Positions 43,388-52,350 of a stretch of DNA of 64,000 bases are shown piece after piece. A model generated the notes under the pieces. That model had not been told where the DNA came from and ran no database searches. It was given only the letters and a program-made list of their open reading frames with translations. Origin of the DNA: Agreia sp. PsM10 (GTDB taxonomy: Bacteria; Actinomycetota; Actinomycetes; Actinomycetales; Microbacteriaceae); assembly GCF_030433855.1 (NCBI RefSeq), contig NZ_JARUXC010000016.1, positions 1 through 64,000 on the forward strand, given 5' to 3'. Every line of letters starts with the position of its first letter. The first letter of the stretch is position 1. Both the position numbers and the translations under genes were made by a program.

Positions 43388-44973
43388 TCGGTGTCCTTCG
43401 ACGTGGTCGGTTCTGCGCGGTCGTCTGAGGGGGAATCGTCTGTCTGATCAGTCTGCGGCACATCGACGAGAATCGGGTCCACGGCCGACGTGCCATCGGC
43501 ATCCGGCGTATCGCCGTCGTTCGAGTCGTTGAGGTCTTCCGCGACCAGCAGCCGCAGGTCGTCGAGTGTCGGCTCGGCCACGTCGCGCAGCCTCCAGGCA
43601 TGACGGGCGATGGCCTTGTCGAGCAGATTGCGGGCGTAGCGGCCGTTGCCGAAGCCCTCGTCGCGGGGCTCGATCGACACGATCTGCTCGAACCTCTCGA
43701 GCGCTTCGGGCGTGGCCTCGAAATCGGATGCCTCGGCGAGGCGCACGAAGATGTCGCGCAGCTCGGCGTCGCTGTAGTCCTGGAAGGTGATCGACGTCGA
43801 GAAGCGGCTCGCGAGCCCGGGGTTCGTCTCCATGAAGCCCTTCATCGGCTCCGGATAGCCGGCCACGATCACCACGAGGTCGTCGCGGTGATCCTCCATG
43901 TCCTTGACGATGGTGGTGATCGCCTCGGCGCCGTACTGGTCGAGGGCCAGGCCGTAGGCCTCGTCGATGAAGAGCACTCCGCCGATCGCCCCGGCGATCA
44001 CCTCGGAGGTCTTCGTGGCCGTCTGCCCGAGGTAGCCGCCCACCAGCTCCGAGCGGTCGACCTCGACGAGGTGGCCCTTCGACAGGATGCCGAGGGCCGC
44101 GTAGATGCCGGCGACAAGACGGGCGACGGTGGTCTTGCCCGTTCCGGGGTTGCCCAGGAAGACGAGGTGACGTGTGAGAGTCGGGGTCATGAGACCCGCC
44201 GCCGTGCGCAGCTGGTCGATGCGCAGCAGCTGGGTCTGCCGGTGGATCTCGCGCTTGACCCGGTCGAGGCCGATCAGGCCGTCGAGCTCGGCGAGCAGCT
44301 CTTCGACGGTCTTCTTCGGCTTCTCGGGCTCGGGTGCCGCGGGCGGTGCGGCTGCCGGTGCCGGCTGCGTGGCCGTGGGGGAGCTCGGGTCCGTTCCTGC
44401 GGGCGTGAGCCCTGCTCGACGGGCGAGCTCGGCCATCGTCGCGTCTCCGGGACGGGCGAAGTCGGGCTGCTCGGTGCTGAACTGCTCGGCTGTGAACGGG
44501 GGAGCTGAGGTGAGCGTCGTCGAGGGGAACAGCGTCGACTCCGTGCGGGAGATCGGAGGGAGGGAGGGAGCCTGGCGCGCTCCGGCCAGCTGAGCCGCCG
44601 CCGTGGCGGACGCCGCGCCGAGCACACCGATCGACGGCTCGCCCAGCTCGCTGGCCGCGGCGATCACCGCGGTGAGCGCCTTGGCGTAGTCGCCCGCGTG
44701 CTGGGGAGAGTCGCCGGCGAGGCCGCTCAGGAGATCGGTGGGGGAGGCGCGCCAGCGCCGGGCGCTCGAGGCCGCCTCGAAGAATTCGTCGGCGCTTGCG
44801 GCGCCGGTCGCGTCGACCCACTGCAGCGAGGCGCCGGTCGCCGATTCGGCGACGGCTGCGGAGATGCGGACGCCTTCGTCTCGTGCTGCGGCGGCGTCGA
44901 GGCCGGCGTTCCTGGCCGCAGCGACAAGGGCATCGAGGGCCTGGCGCAGCTCGGTCGAGTCGGCAGATGTCAT
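43384..44973 (-). CDS. CbbX/EccA-like AAA ATPase
   Basis: A 529-residue ATPase. Residues 1-225 form an Ala-rich region without a known domain. The AAA module (about 235-480) shows the CbbX-type LIGLDRVKREIH, Walker A FLGNPGTGKTTVARLVAG, pore-like GGYLGQTATKTSE, Walker B GGVLFIDEAYGL and sensor NPGLASRFS. CbbX and EccA proteins remodel partner proteins. Here it could act on the TelA-type or VWA protein of the same operon. The acidic C-terminus (about 490-529) is disordered-looking. It overlaps glnX. Confidence 0.9.
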   Translation of the reverse strand: MTSADSTELRQALDALVAAARNAGLDAAAARDEGVRISAAVAESATGASLQWVDATGAASADEFFEAASSARRWRASPTDLLSGLAGDSPQHAGDYAKALTAVIAAASELGEPSIGVLGAASATAAAQLAGARQAPSLPPISRTESTLFPSTTLTSAPPFTAEQFSTEQPDFARPGDATMAELARRAGLTPAGTDPSSPTATQPAPAAAPPAAPEPEKPKKTVEELLAELDGLIGLDRVKREIHRQTQLLRIDQLRTAAGLMTPTLTRHLVFLGNPGTGKTTVARLVAGIYAALGILSKGHLVEVDRSELVGGYLGQTATKTSEVIAGAIGGVLFIDEAYGLALDQYGAEAITTIVKDMEDHRDDLVVIVAGYPEPMKGFMETNPGLASRFSTSITFQDYSDAELRDIFVRLAEASDFEATPEALERFEQIVSIEPRDEGFGNGRYARNLLDKAIARHAWRLRDVAEPTLDDLRLLVAEDLNDSNDGDTPDADGTSAVDPILVDVPQTDQTDDSPSDDRAEPTTSKDTE

Positions 44974-44984
44974 GGTGTCTTCGC

Positions 44985-45503
44985 TCAGCTCAGGGGTTCG
45001 GACGGGAGGGTCAGAGACGTCGAGGTCTGGAACTTCTCGGCCAGGAATTGGCCGTGCGCGACGAGAGCCGCGGCGTCGGCGCGGGAGACGGCATCCGAGA
45101 TCTTGTCGAGCGTGGCACCCAGCAGGTCGAGCTGGTCGCAGAGCAGCATCAGCGAGGTCTTGCCTTTGTACACGGCACGTCGGTCGGCGAAGTCGCGGGG
45201 CAGCCGGAGGTAGCCGCCGACCGCCTCGGGCAGGTAGCTCGTGGCCGTGGACACCACGGTGTGGGCCTGCGCGCTTCCTCCACCGAGCTGGTCGAGTCGC
45301 GGAACCATCACGGCCACCGTGTTGGCGATGCGATTGATGCGGGCCGTCACGATGGGCGGAACCTTGCCCGCCGTGTCGGACTGCACATCGGCGATCGACG
45401 ACATGATGTCGGCGCTCGTGGGAGCCGGAGGCAGCTCGAATTCGTATTCGCGCTCAGCAGTTCGCCCCGTCACCGAGTCGCGGAGGTTCTGCCAGAAGCC
45501 CAT
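44985..45503 (-). CDS. Small helical protein, TelA partner
   Basis: A 172-residue soluble protein starting MGFWQNLRDSVTGRTAEREY. It is mostly helical and has no signal peptide or recognised motif. Small proteins of about this size commonly sit beside TelA; the XpaC-type partner is one candidate, but I cannot confirm it. It lies 25 bp after telA and 11 bp before the ATPase gene, in one transcript. Confidence 0.65.
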   Translation of the reverse strand: MGFWQNLRDSVTGRTAEREYEFELPPAPTSADIMSSIADVQSDTAGKVPPIVTARINRIANTVAVMVPRLDQLGGGSAQAHTVVSTATSYLPEAVGGYLRLPRDFADRRAVYKGKTSLMLLCDQLDLLGATLDKISDAVSRADAAALVAHGQFLAEKFQTSTSLTLPSEPLS

Positions 45504-45528
45504 TGCGTGTCGTGCTCGACCCGTCGAC

Positions 45529-46740
45529 TCAGCGCTTGTCGAGGTCGAGCGTGCTCGCGACCTCGGTCGTCTCGCTGCGGCGCGCGCGCTCGATGTAGGG
45601 CTTGGCCTTCTCAGTCTCGGTCTCGAGAACTCCGATGGTCTGAGCCATGCTGTCGAGCGCCTGCACCTTGAACTCGGAGATCGAATCCATGGTCGCGTAG
45701 ATGTTGGCGAACGCGGCCTGCAGCTGGGGGAGGCCGACCGTGGCGGATGCCGCCTGCGACTGGATGGAGGCGGACTGGTCGGCCAGCATCTTCGAGGTGG
45801 ACTCGATCATGTTCGAGGTCGTGGTGTTCAACGCCGTGATCTGGTCGAGCACAAGCTTCTGATTGGCCAGGGCCTGGGCCACGATCACGGCCGTGCGCAG
45901 CGCGGAGACGGTCGTGGTGGTCGCGCGGTCGACGCCCTTGATGAGCTCGAGGTTGTTCTTGATGATCACGTCGATGGCCAGGTAGCCCTGGATCGAGACC
46001 GCCAGCTGCGTCAAGAGATCTTGGTGCTTCTGGCGCACGTAGAAGAGCACGTCTTCGCGCAGTGCCTTGGCCTTGTCGGGGTCGGTCGTGTCGAACTCGG
46101 CGATCTTGGCCGACAGCTTCACGTCGAGGCGCTCGGCCACGTAGATGTACTCGTTCAGCCGCTGCATGGTCTCCCACAGGTGCTGCTTCTCGAGGTTGAG
46201 CGCGGCGTTGTCTTTGCGCAGCTCGTCTTGGCCGTCGTAGAGCGCTTTGATGATCGCGTTCAGGTGCGACTGCGCGCTCTCGTACTTGCGGAAGTAGTCG
46301 GCGATCTTGCGGCCGAAGGGGATGAAGCCGAGGATCTTGCGCTCGACGCTCTGCTCGCTGGGGTCGAGGTCTTCGACGGTGCGACGCAACTCGAGAAGAG
46401 TGGAGCCGATCTTGGAGCTCTCGGACAGGCCGCCCGACTGCAGGGCCTTCACGGGCGTGGCGAGGAGTCTGTTCGACGAGTCGGCCGCGCGGCGGATGTC
46501 GATGTCTCCCATGGTGCGCACGTCGTTGGCCTTCGCGGCGAAGGCGGGAGAGCGGGTGTCTGTGGTGACGAGCGTGTCGAGGTAGGTGTCGACCTTGGCG
46601 TCGAGCCCGGGCAGTGCGGCCGGATCGACCTTGGGTGCCATGGCGGGAGCCGAGGTGGCCGCGACGGGCGCGATGGGCTCGGGTGCGGTCAGCGTCAGAA
46701 CGCTGTCGGACGGGGCCTGCAGGGGAGCGGCGTCGGTCAT
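45529..46740 (-). CDS. telA: TelA/KlaA toxic-anion-resistance family protein
   Basis: A 403-residue all-helical protein of the TelA family. Typical features are the DIDIRRAADSSNRLL region (about 80-95), the FIPFGRKIADYFRKYESAQSHLNAII core and the long coiled-coil VRQKHQDLLTQLAVSIQGYLAIDVI. Members are associated with tellurite and antimicrobial tolerance, but the biochemical role is unknown. It is the first gene of the signalling operon. A short AT-rich promoter-like region with direct repeats (46783-46803) lies upstream. Confidence 0.9.
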   Translation of the reverse strand: MTDAAPLQAPSDSVLTLTAPEPIAPVAATSAPAMAPKVDPAALPGLDAKVDTYLDTLVTTDTRSPAFAAKANDVRTMGDIDIRRAADSSNRLLATPVKALQSGGLSESSKIGSTLLELRRTVEDLDPSEQSVERKILGFIPFGRKIADYFRKYESAQSHLNAIIKALYDGQDELRKDNAALNLEKQHLWETMQRLNEYIYVAERLDVKLSAKIAEFDTTDPDKAKALREDVLFYVRQKHQDLLTQLAVSIQGYLAIDVIIKNNLELIKGVDRATTTTVSALRTAVIVAQALANQKLVLDQITALNTTTSNMIESTSKMLADQSASIQSQAASATVGLPQLQAAFANIYATMDSISEFKVQALDSMAQTIGVLETETEKAKPYIERARRSETTEVASTLDLDKR

Positions 46741-46782
46741 GGTGTCCTCACAACGGGGGCGGAGCCTTCAGAGTTCAAAGGA

Positions 46783-46803
46783 ATCGTTTCACTATATCGT
46801 TTC
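46783..46803 (-). promoter_or_regulatory. Direct repeats in telA promoter region
   Basis: Read on the minus strand, GAAACGAT occurs twice (46803-46796 and 46790-46783), start to start 13 bases, about 50-60 bases before telA. The AT-rich spacing, GATATAGTGAAAC, could hold a -10. It is the only low-GC spot between corA and telA. Confidence 0.35.
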
Positions 46804-46827
46804 GGGTCGGACCGCCCGAGGGAGCGC

Positions 46828-47805
46828 TCAGAGCCAGTGCTTGGCGCGGAACACCGTATAGAGGATGCCGCCCATCACGATCATGGCCAGAACGGCGAGG
46901 GGGTAGCCGAACGCCCAGTGCAGCTCGGGCATGTTGTCGAAGTTCATGCCGTAGATGGTGCCGACGAGCGTGGGTGCGAACAGGATGGCGGCCCACGACG
47001 AGATCTTCTTGACCTGGTCGTTCTGCAGCTGGCCGACGAGGGCGAGATGCGTGCTCAAGGCGTTCTCGAGGAGCGATCGATAGGAGTCGACCCGGTCGAC
47101 GATGCGGTGCGTGTGGTCGAGCACATCGCGGAATCCCCGCGCCAGCTCGATATCGATCTCGTGCTCTTCCACGTCGTGTTTCAGATCGCCGACCAGATCG
47201 ACGAGAGGGTGCGTCGCGCGCTGGAACATCATCACCTCACGGGAGAGTTCGTAGATGCGGCGGGAGAGTGAGCCGGTGCGGCCGTCGAACAGTTCGTCTT
47301 CGATCTCATCGACGTCGTTCTCCACACCGGATGCGACCGGCGCGTAGTCGTCGACCACGCGGTCGAGGATCCCATAGAGCACCGACTGCGGTCCACGCGC
47401 AAGCAGTTCCGGTGTCGCTTCGAGGCGGGCACGCACAGCGGTGAGGTCGCAATGATCCGTGCGGCGCACGGTGACGACGAAGTTGGTGCCGACGAAGAGG
47501 TGCACCTCGCCGAAATCGACCTTCTCGACGTCGTCGTGGTAGTGGGCGGGCCTCAGAACGACGAACCGGGTCGAGCCGTAGCGCTCGAGTTTGGCGCGCT
47601 GGTGCCCGTTCAGGGCGTCTTCGACGGCGAGGGGGTGCAGCTCGAACTCGTCGGCCACGGCCTGCAGCTCGGCAGAGTCGGGCTGGTCGAGGTCTATCCA
47701 GGCGAAGCCGCTGCGCTCGGTGAGCAGCTCGAAGGTCTCGTCGAGGGTCTTGGGGTTGTCGGTGCGCACACCATCGACGTAGATGGCATTGTCGATCACG
47801 GTCAT
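46828..47805 (-). CDS. corA: CorA-family magnesium/cobalt transporter
   Basis: A 325-residue divalent-cation channel. The cytoplasmic N-terminal domain (about 1-255) is followed by two C-terminal membrane helices, with the signature YGMNF (GMN motif) at the end of the first. An acidic loop before the C-terminus (NMPELHW) fits the family. It lies 55 bp after the DUF3515 gene, so it may be co-transcribed with that lipoprotein. An imperfect 17-base tandem repeat fills the gap between them. Confidence 0.93.
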   Translation of the reverse strand: MTVIDNAIYVDGVRTDNPKTLDETFELLTERSGFAWIDLDQPDSAELQAVADEFELHPLAVEDALNGHQRAKLERYGSTRFVVLRPAHYHDDVEKVDFGEVHLFVGTNFVVTVRRTDHCDLTAVRARLEATPELLARGPQSVLYGILDRVVDDYAPVASGVENDVDEIEDELFDGRTGSLSRRIYELSREVMMFQRATHPLVDLVGDLKHDVEEHEIDIELARGFRDVLDHTHRIVDRVDSYRSLLENALSTHLALVGQLQNDQVKKISSWAAILFAPTLVGTIYGMNFDNMPELHWAFGYPLAVLAMIVMGGILYTVFRAKHWL

Positions 47806-47816
47806 GCGGTGCTCTT

Positions 47817-47865
47817 GTCTGTGGTGTGTCAGCGTCTGTGGTGTGTCAATGTCTGCGGTGTCAGC
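47817..47865. repeat. 17-base tandem repeat upstream of corA
   Basis: Two copies of GTCTGTGGTGTGTCA plus two bases (47817-47833, 47834-47850) are followed by a degenerate third copy, GTCTGCGGTGTCAGC (47851-47865). The third copy reaches into the stop codon of the DUF3515 gene. Confidence 0.7.
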
Positions 47866-48394
47866 CGGCCGACGGGGCGTCGGTCGGGATATCGAGCGTG
47901 TCCTCTGCCCCGAGGCACTTGTTCGTCTGCGGGATCTTCGAGATCGCCGGACCGAGGTCGACTAGGGTCGACGTGCCCGAGACGACGTCGTAGTCGATGA
48001 TCACCTCGGTGGTGGGAACCCGGCCGTAGGTGACGAATCGGTAGTTCGGCGCATCGCTGACGTCTTCCACCCAGTCGATGCCGTTGATGTTGACGCAGGG
48101 CAAAGTCGTCGGCCCCTGCGGCGCGATTCCGCAGCGAAGCAGGATGCTCGCGGGCGAGCCCCACGCGGCCGTCGCCTGGGCGTCGGTCTGCCTGATGTCT
48201 TGATTCTCGGCATCGCTCGGCAGCACGAGCGGCAGGCTCACGATGATGTCGGCGCAGGCCGGGTCGGCCGCGGACTCGGCGGGCTCGAGCGAGACGGTCT
48301 GGGTGCAGGCGCTGAGAGCGGCGACCATGAGTCCGGCGGCGAGAACAGCAGCTGTGCGGGTGGCGAGCCGGCGTGAAAGAGGTGGTCGAGACAT
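47861..48394 (-). CDS. DUF3515-family lipoprotein
   Basis: A 177-residue predicted lipoprotein. Its signal peptide ends VAALSAC, with Cys30 as the lipidation site. Conserved Cys residues in PACADII, LLRCGI and LPCVNI may form disulfides, consistent with an extracytoplasmic domain of the DUF3515 type. Function is unknown. It is divergent from thiL with only 23 bp between the starts, an arrangement often kept in actinobacteria. Confidence 0.8.
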   Translation of the reverse strand: MSRPPLSRRLATRTAAVLAAGLMVAALSACTQTVSLEPAESAADPACADIIVSLPLVLPSDAENQDIRQTDAQATAAWGSPASILLRCGIAPQGPTTLPCVNINGIDWVEDVSDAPNYRFVTYGRVPTTEVIIDYDVVSGTSTLVDLGPAISKIPQTNKCLGAEDTLDIPTDAPSAG

Positions 48395-48417
48395 CCCCCA
48401 CAGGCTACCGTTCAACG

Positions 48418-49521
48418 GTGACAGAAACCTTCGAGCAGCCCTTCGCCGAGCAGCCCCCTCTCCTGCATCCCCTGTCGGAGCACGGAGAGACCGTTGCCGG
48501 GCTCGGAGAGCGCGAGACGCTGCGCCGGATCGTGCGCCGCCTGCCCCGTGCGCGGGCCGAGCTGCTGGGCCCGGGTGATGATGCCGCCGTCGTGGCCGCA
48601 TCCGACGGGCGCACCGTTCTCACCACCGACATGATGGTGCAGGGTCCCGACTTCCGCCTGGCCTGGTCGACGCCTTACGAGCTCGGCTGGAAGGCCGCGG
48701 TCTCCAACCTCGCCGACGTCGCGGCGATGGGAGCCGTGCCGACCGCGCTGCTCGTGGCGCTCGCGGCTCCGCAGGAGACCCCCGTCGCCACGCTCGAGCT
48801 GTTCGCCGACGGAATGCGCGATGCGTGCGCCGAGCTCGCTCCCGGGTGCGGAGTCGTCGGCGGCGACCTGTCGACGTCGGGCGCGCTGACCATCGCCGTG
48901 ACCGCGATCGGAGACCTGCAGCAGCGCGACCCCGTGCTGCGCTCCGGAGCATTGGAGGGCGACGACCTCGCCGTCGCCGGGTCGCTGGGGCTGGCCGGTG
49001 CCGGAGTCTGGCTGCTGTACAGAGACGGCTCCACCGATTCGGATGCCGAGGGCGGGCGGGAACCGGATGCGCGACGGGCCCGCGCGGTGCGGCACGAGCA
49101 TCCGGCCTTGGTGCGCGAACAGGTCGCGCCCCGCTCGCCGATCGGGCTGGGTGCCGTCGCATCCGATGCCGGCGCGACCGCAATGCTGGATGTCTCGGAC
49201 GGGCTCGTGCTCGATGCGTCACGCATCGCAGATGCGAGCGACGTGACGATCGAGCTGCATGCCGACGCCATCGACGGGGAAGCGGCCGCGCTCGCCGGCA
49301 TCGACCCGGTCGTCGGGCGTCGCGCCGCGGACTTCGTGCTCGCCGGGGGAGAGGACCACGCGCTGCTGGCCACGTTCCCCGCGGGCGGCGCGCCGGAGGG
49401 GTTCCGCGTGATCGGAACGGTCCGGGCCCGCGGTGCGCACCCCGTGACGGTCGGCGGCGCGGCCTACGAGCGCCCGGGCGGATGGGACCCCTACGCCGAC
49501 TGGGACGGCGCCGCAGGCTGA
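48418..49521 (+). CDS. thiL: Thiamine-monophosphate kinase
   Basis: A 367-residue PurM-fold enzyme that phosphorylates thiamine monophosphate to thiamine pyrophosphate. Landmarks are LLGPGDDAAVVAA (about 47-59), TTDMMVQGPDF, GWKAAVSNLADVAAMGA, GGDLS, and MLDVSDGLVLDASRIA. The start GTG at 48418 is the only codon compatible with the divergent DUF3515 gene. A small insert (about 205-225) rich in Asp/Glu/Arg is variable among relatives. The stop is shared within a 12-base palindrome with the rsmD stop. Confidence 0.93.
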   Translation: MTETFEQPFAEQPPLLHPLSEHGETVAGLGERETLRRIVRRLPRARAELLGPGDDAAVVAASDGRTVLTTDMMVQGPDFRLAWSTPYELGWKAAVSNLADVAAMGAVPTALLVALAAPQETPVATLELFADGMRDACAELAPGCGVVGGDLSTSGALTIAVTAIGDLQQRDPVLRSGALEGDDLAVAGSLGLAGAGVWLLYRDGSTDSDAEGGREPDARRARAVRHEHPALVREQVAPRSPIGLGAVASDAGATAMLDVSDGLVLDASRIADASDVTIELHADAIDGEAAALAGIDPVVGRRAADFVLAGGEDHALLATFPAGGAPEGFRVIGTVRARGAHPVTVGGAAYERPGGWDPYADWDGAAG

Positions 49522-49525
49522 CCGG

Positions 49526-50095
49526 TCAGGCGAGGGAGATCCACCACAGGGTCGTCTCGCCGTAGTCCTTGCGGCGGTCGAGTTCGAGTGCCGGCGGCAG
49601 CACGGGCTGCGGAGAGCGGGCGCTGCGCTCGACGACCACGACCGCGTCGGGCGACAGCTGGCCGACCAGCGCCTCGAGGTTCTGTGCGAGCTCGTCGTCG
49701 CTCAGCTCGTAGGGCGGGTCGATGAAGACAATGTCGACGATGCCGCGGTCCGGAGAAGCGCCGAGGTAGCTCGACACCGAGCTCGCCTGCACGTCGATGC
49801 GGGGAGCCGGTTTCGGGGCGCCCTGCTGGAGCAGACGCGCGTTCTCCCGGCACACTTTCGCCGCCGCGGGATTCTTCTCCACGAGCACGACCGTCGCGGC
49901 GCCGCGGCTCGCGGCCTCGAGCCCGAGCGCACCGGATCCGGCGTACAGGTCGAGCACCGTCGATCCGGGGAGGACGTCGCGCGCCTCGAGGGCCGAGAAC
50001 ACCGCCTCGCGCACCCGATCGCTGGTCGGCCGAGTGCCCGTCTTGGGCACCGAAATGCGCCGGGAACCTGCGTAACCGGAGATGATGCGCGTCAT
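49526..50095 (-). CDS. rsmD: 16S rRNA (guanine966-N2)-methyltransferase
   Basis: A 189-residue Rossmann methyltransferase. It has MTRIISGYAGSRRI, RPTSDRVREAVFSAL, the SAM motif VLDLYAGSGALGLEAASRG and the catalytic FIDPPYEL. It modifies G966 of 16S rRNA. It is divergent from recG by 44 bp. In many actinobacteria rsmD is followed by coaD, but here coaD lies 7 kb away beyond recG and an inserted region. Confidence 0.93.
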   Translation of the reverse strand: MTRIISGYAGSRRISVPKTGTRPTSDRVREAVFSALEARDVLPGSTVLDLYAGSGALGLEAASRGAATVVLVEKNPAAAKVCRENARLLQQGAPKPAPRIDVQASSVSSYLGASPDRGIVDIVFIDPPYELSDDELAQNLEALVGQLSPDAVVVVERSARSPQPVLPPALELDRRKDYGETTLWWISLA

Positions 50096-50139
50096 GCCTG
50101 CATGCTATCCGTGTCGGCGGGCGCACTTAGAATCGCCGT

Positions 50140-52350
50140 ATGACCGCGTCGGCCCCTGTCTCGCCACCCGGCGACAGCATCCTCGACGTCAAGCTCACCT
50201 CGGGCAGCCTCGGCGGCAAGACGGCGACGCCCCTGGCCAAGTCGCTGGGCATCGTCACCGTGGGCGATCTGCTCAGCCACTACCCTCGGCGCTACGTCAA
50301 GCGCGGCGAGCTCACGGCGCTCGACCAGCTGCCCCTCGGCGAGAACGTCACGATCGTGGCCGAGGTGCGCACGGTCAAGAAACGCACCATGAAGTCGCGC
50401 AACGGGTCGATCCTCGAGGTCAGCATCTCAGACGGTCAGGGGTTCCTCACCCTCACCTTCTTCAACCAGGCGTGGCGCGAGGCCCAACTGCCCGTCGGCG
50501 CTCGCGGCATCTTCACGGGCAAGGTGTCCGACTACCGGGGCGCACTGCAGCTCGCGCACCCCGACTACGAGATGTTCGACGACATCCAGCTCAAAGACGG
50601 TGCGGCCGCCACATCGAAATGGCTCGAGCAACCGATTCCCATCTATCCCGCGAGCTCTGCCATCGCGAGCTGGCAGATCGCGAAGACAGTCGAGCTCATC
50701 CTCGACGGCCTCGGCGACATCCCCGATCCGGTGCCGGCCGACGTGGCCCACGAGCGGGGCCTCCTCTCTTACCGGCAGGCGCTCGAACTCGTTCACCGTC
50801 CCACCAAGACCGGCGACTGGCAGCGGGCGCGCGACGCCCTGCGCTTTCACGAGGCGTTCGTGCTGCAGGCAGCACTGCTCGAGCAGCGTCGCCTCGCGCA
50901 CCAGCACGAGGCCATTCCCCGGGTTCCCAAGCCTGGCGGCTACCTCGAGAGGTTCGACAAGCAGCTGGCCTTCACCCTCACCGGCGACCAGCAGCTGGTC
51001 GGCCGTGAGATCGCCGACGACATGGCACGGCACGAGCCCATGAACCGCCTCGTGCAGGGCGAGGTCGGCTCGGGAAAGACCATCGTCGCGCTGCGGGCCA
51101 TGCTGGCCACGGCCGACTCCGGAGGGCAGTCCGCGCTGCTTGCCCCCACAGAGGTGCTGGCCTCGCAGCACCTGCGCTCGATCGTGCGCTCGCTCGGCCC
51201 CGACCTCGCCGCCGAGCTTGTGCCCACCCTGCACACCGGTCAGATGCCCACCGCCGATCGCCGCAAAGCGCTGCTGCGCATGGTCTCGGGCCAGGCGCGC
51301 ATCGTCGTGGGCACGCATGCCCTGCTCGGCGACAAGGTCACTTTCTACGACCTCGGGCTCGTGGTCGTCGACGAACAGCACCGCTTCGGCGTCGACCAGC
51401 GCGACGACCTGCGCCGCAAGGGCGCCACCCCTCCTCACGTGCTCGTGCTCACGGCCACGCCGATTCCTCGCACGGTGGCAATGACCATCTTCGGCGACCT
51501 CGACGTGTCGACCATCGCCGAGCTCCCGGCCGGGCGCCAAGGCATCGAGACATTCGTGGTGCCGCTCGCCGAGAAGCCCACCTGGAGCGCGCGCATCTGG
51601 ACCAGGATGGCCGAGGAACTCGCGCTCGGCAGGCAGGCCTTCGTCGTCTGCCCCGCCATCGACGCGACCGCCACCGAAGACCCGGCGGGCGAAGAGCCCG
51701 TCGACGACGCGGCCGAGCCTGCGGGCCCGAGCCGACCCGTCGCATCCGTCGAGGCCATTACGGCCTTGGTCAAGGCCAGCCCGGCGCTCGCGGGCGCGCG
51801 GGTGGCGTCGCTGCACGGCCGCATGCCGAGCGACGAGAAAGAGGCCGTGATGCGCGCATTCGCCGACGGCGCGCTCGATATCATCGTCGCCACCACGGTG
51901 ATCGAGGTCGGCGTCGACGTGCCGAACGCGTCGACAATGGTCGTGATGGATGCCGAAAGGTTCGGCGTCTCCCAATTGCATCAGCTGCGGGGTCGCGTCG
52001 GGCGCGGGGGAGTGCCGGGGCTGTGCCTGCTCGTCACGAACGCCGAGCTCGAAAGTGTCGCCCGACAGCGGGTCGACGCCGTCGCATCCACCCTCGACGG
52101 ATTCGAGCTCGCGCAGGTCGACCTCGAGCTGCGCCGCGAGGGCAACGTGCTGGGTCGTGCCCAGTCGGGCGGTCGATCGAGCCTTCGTCTACTTCGGGTC
52201 ACGAGTGACGGCGACCTCATCCTCGATGCCCGCATGGCCGCGTCGCACATCATCGACGACGACCCCGGCTTCGTGCAGCACCCGGCGATCCGCGAGGCGC
52301 TCGATAGGCGTCTGCGCGAGGTCGAGGCGGAGTTCCTGGTCAAGAGCTGA
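50140..52350 (+). CDS. recG: ATP-dependent DNA helicase RecG
   Basis: A 736-residue helicase for replication-fork reversal and recombination. The N-terminal wedge/OB domain (about 60-165) precedes the helicase core. Core motifs are QGEVGSGKTIVALRAML (Walker A), VVVDEQHRFGV (a DEQH variant of DEQHRFG), LTATPIPRT, and the C-terminal VIEVGVDVPNA and QLRGRVGRG. Length is a little above the typical 690 because of a Pro/Glu/Ala-rich insert near residue 520. Confidence 0.95.
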   Translation: MTASAPVSPPGDSILDVKLTSGSLGGKTATPLAKSLGIVTVGDLLSHYPRRYVKRGELTALDQLPLGENVTIVAEVRTVKKRTMKSRNGSILEVSISDGQGFLTLTFFNQAWREAQLPVGARGIFTGKVSDYRGALQLAHPDYEMFDDIQLKDGAAATSKWLEQPIPIYPASSAIASWQIAKTVELILDGLGDIPDPVPADVAHERGLLSYRQALELVHRPTKTGDWQRARDALRFHEAFVLQAALLEQRRLAHQHEAIPRVPKPGGYLERFDKQLAFTLTGDQQLVGREIADDMARHEPMNRLVQGEVGSGKTIVALRAMLATADSGGQSALLAPTEVLASQHLRSIVRSLGPDLAAELVPTLHTGQMPTADRRKALLRMVSGQARIVVGTHALLGDKVTFYDLGLVVVDEQHRFGVDQRDDLRRKGATPPHVLVLTATPIPRTVAMTIFGDLDVSTIAELPAGRQGIETFVVPLAEKPTWSARIWTRMAEELALGRQAFVVCPAIDATATEDPAGEEPVDDAAEPAGPSRPVASVEAITALVKASPALAGARVASLHGRMPSDEKEAVMRAFADGALDIIVATTVIEVGVDVPNASTMVVMDAERFGVSQLHQLRGRVGRGGVPGLCLLVTNAELESVARQRVDAVASTLDGFELAQVDLELRREGNVLGRAQSGGRSSLRLLRVTSDGDLILDARMAASHIIDDDPGFVQHPAIREALDRRLREVEAEFLVKS

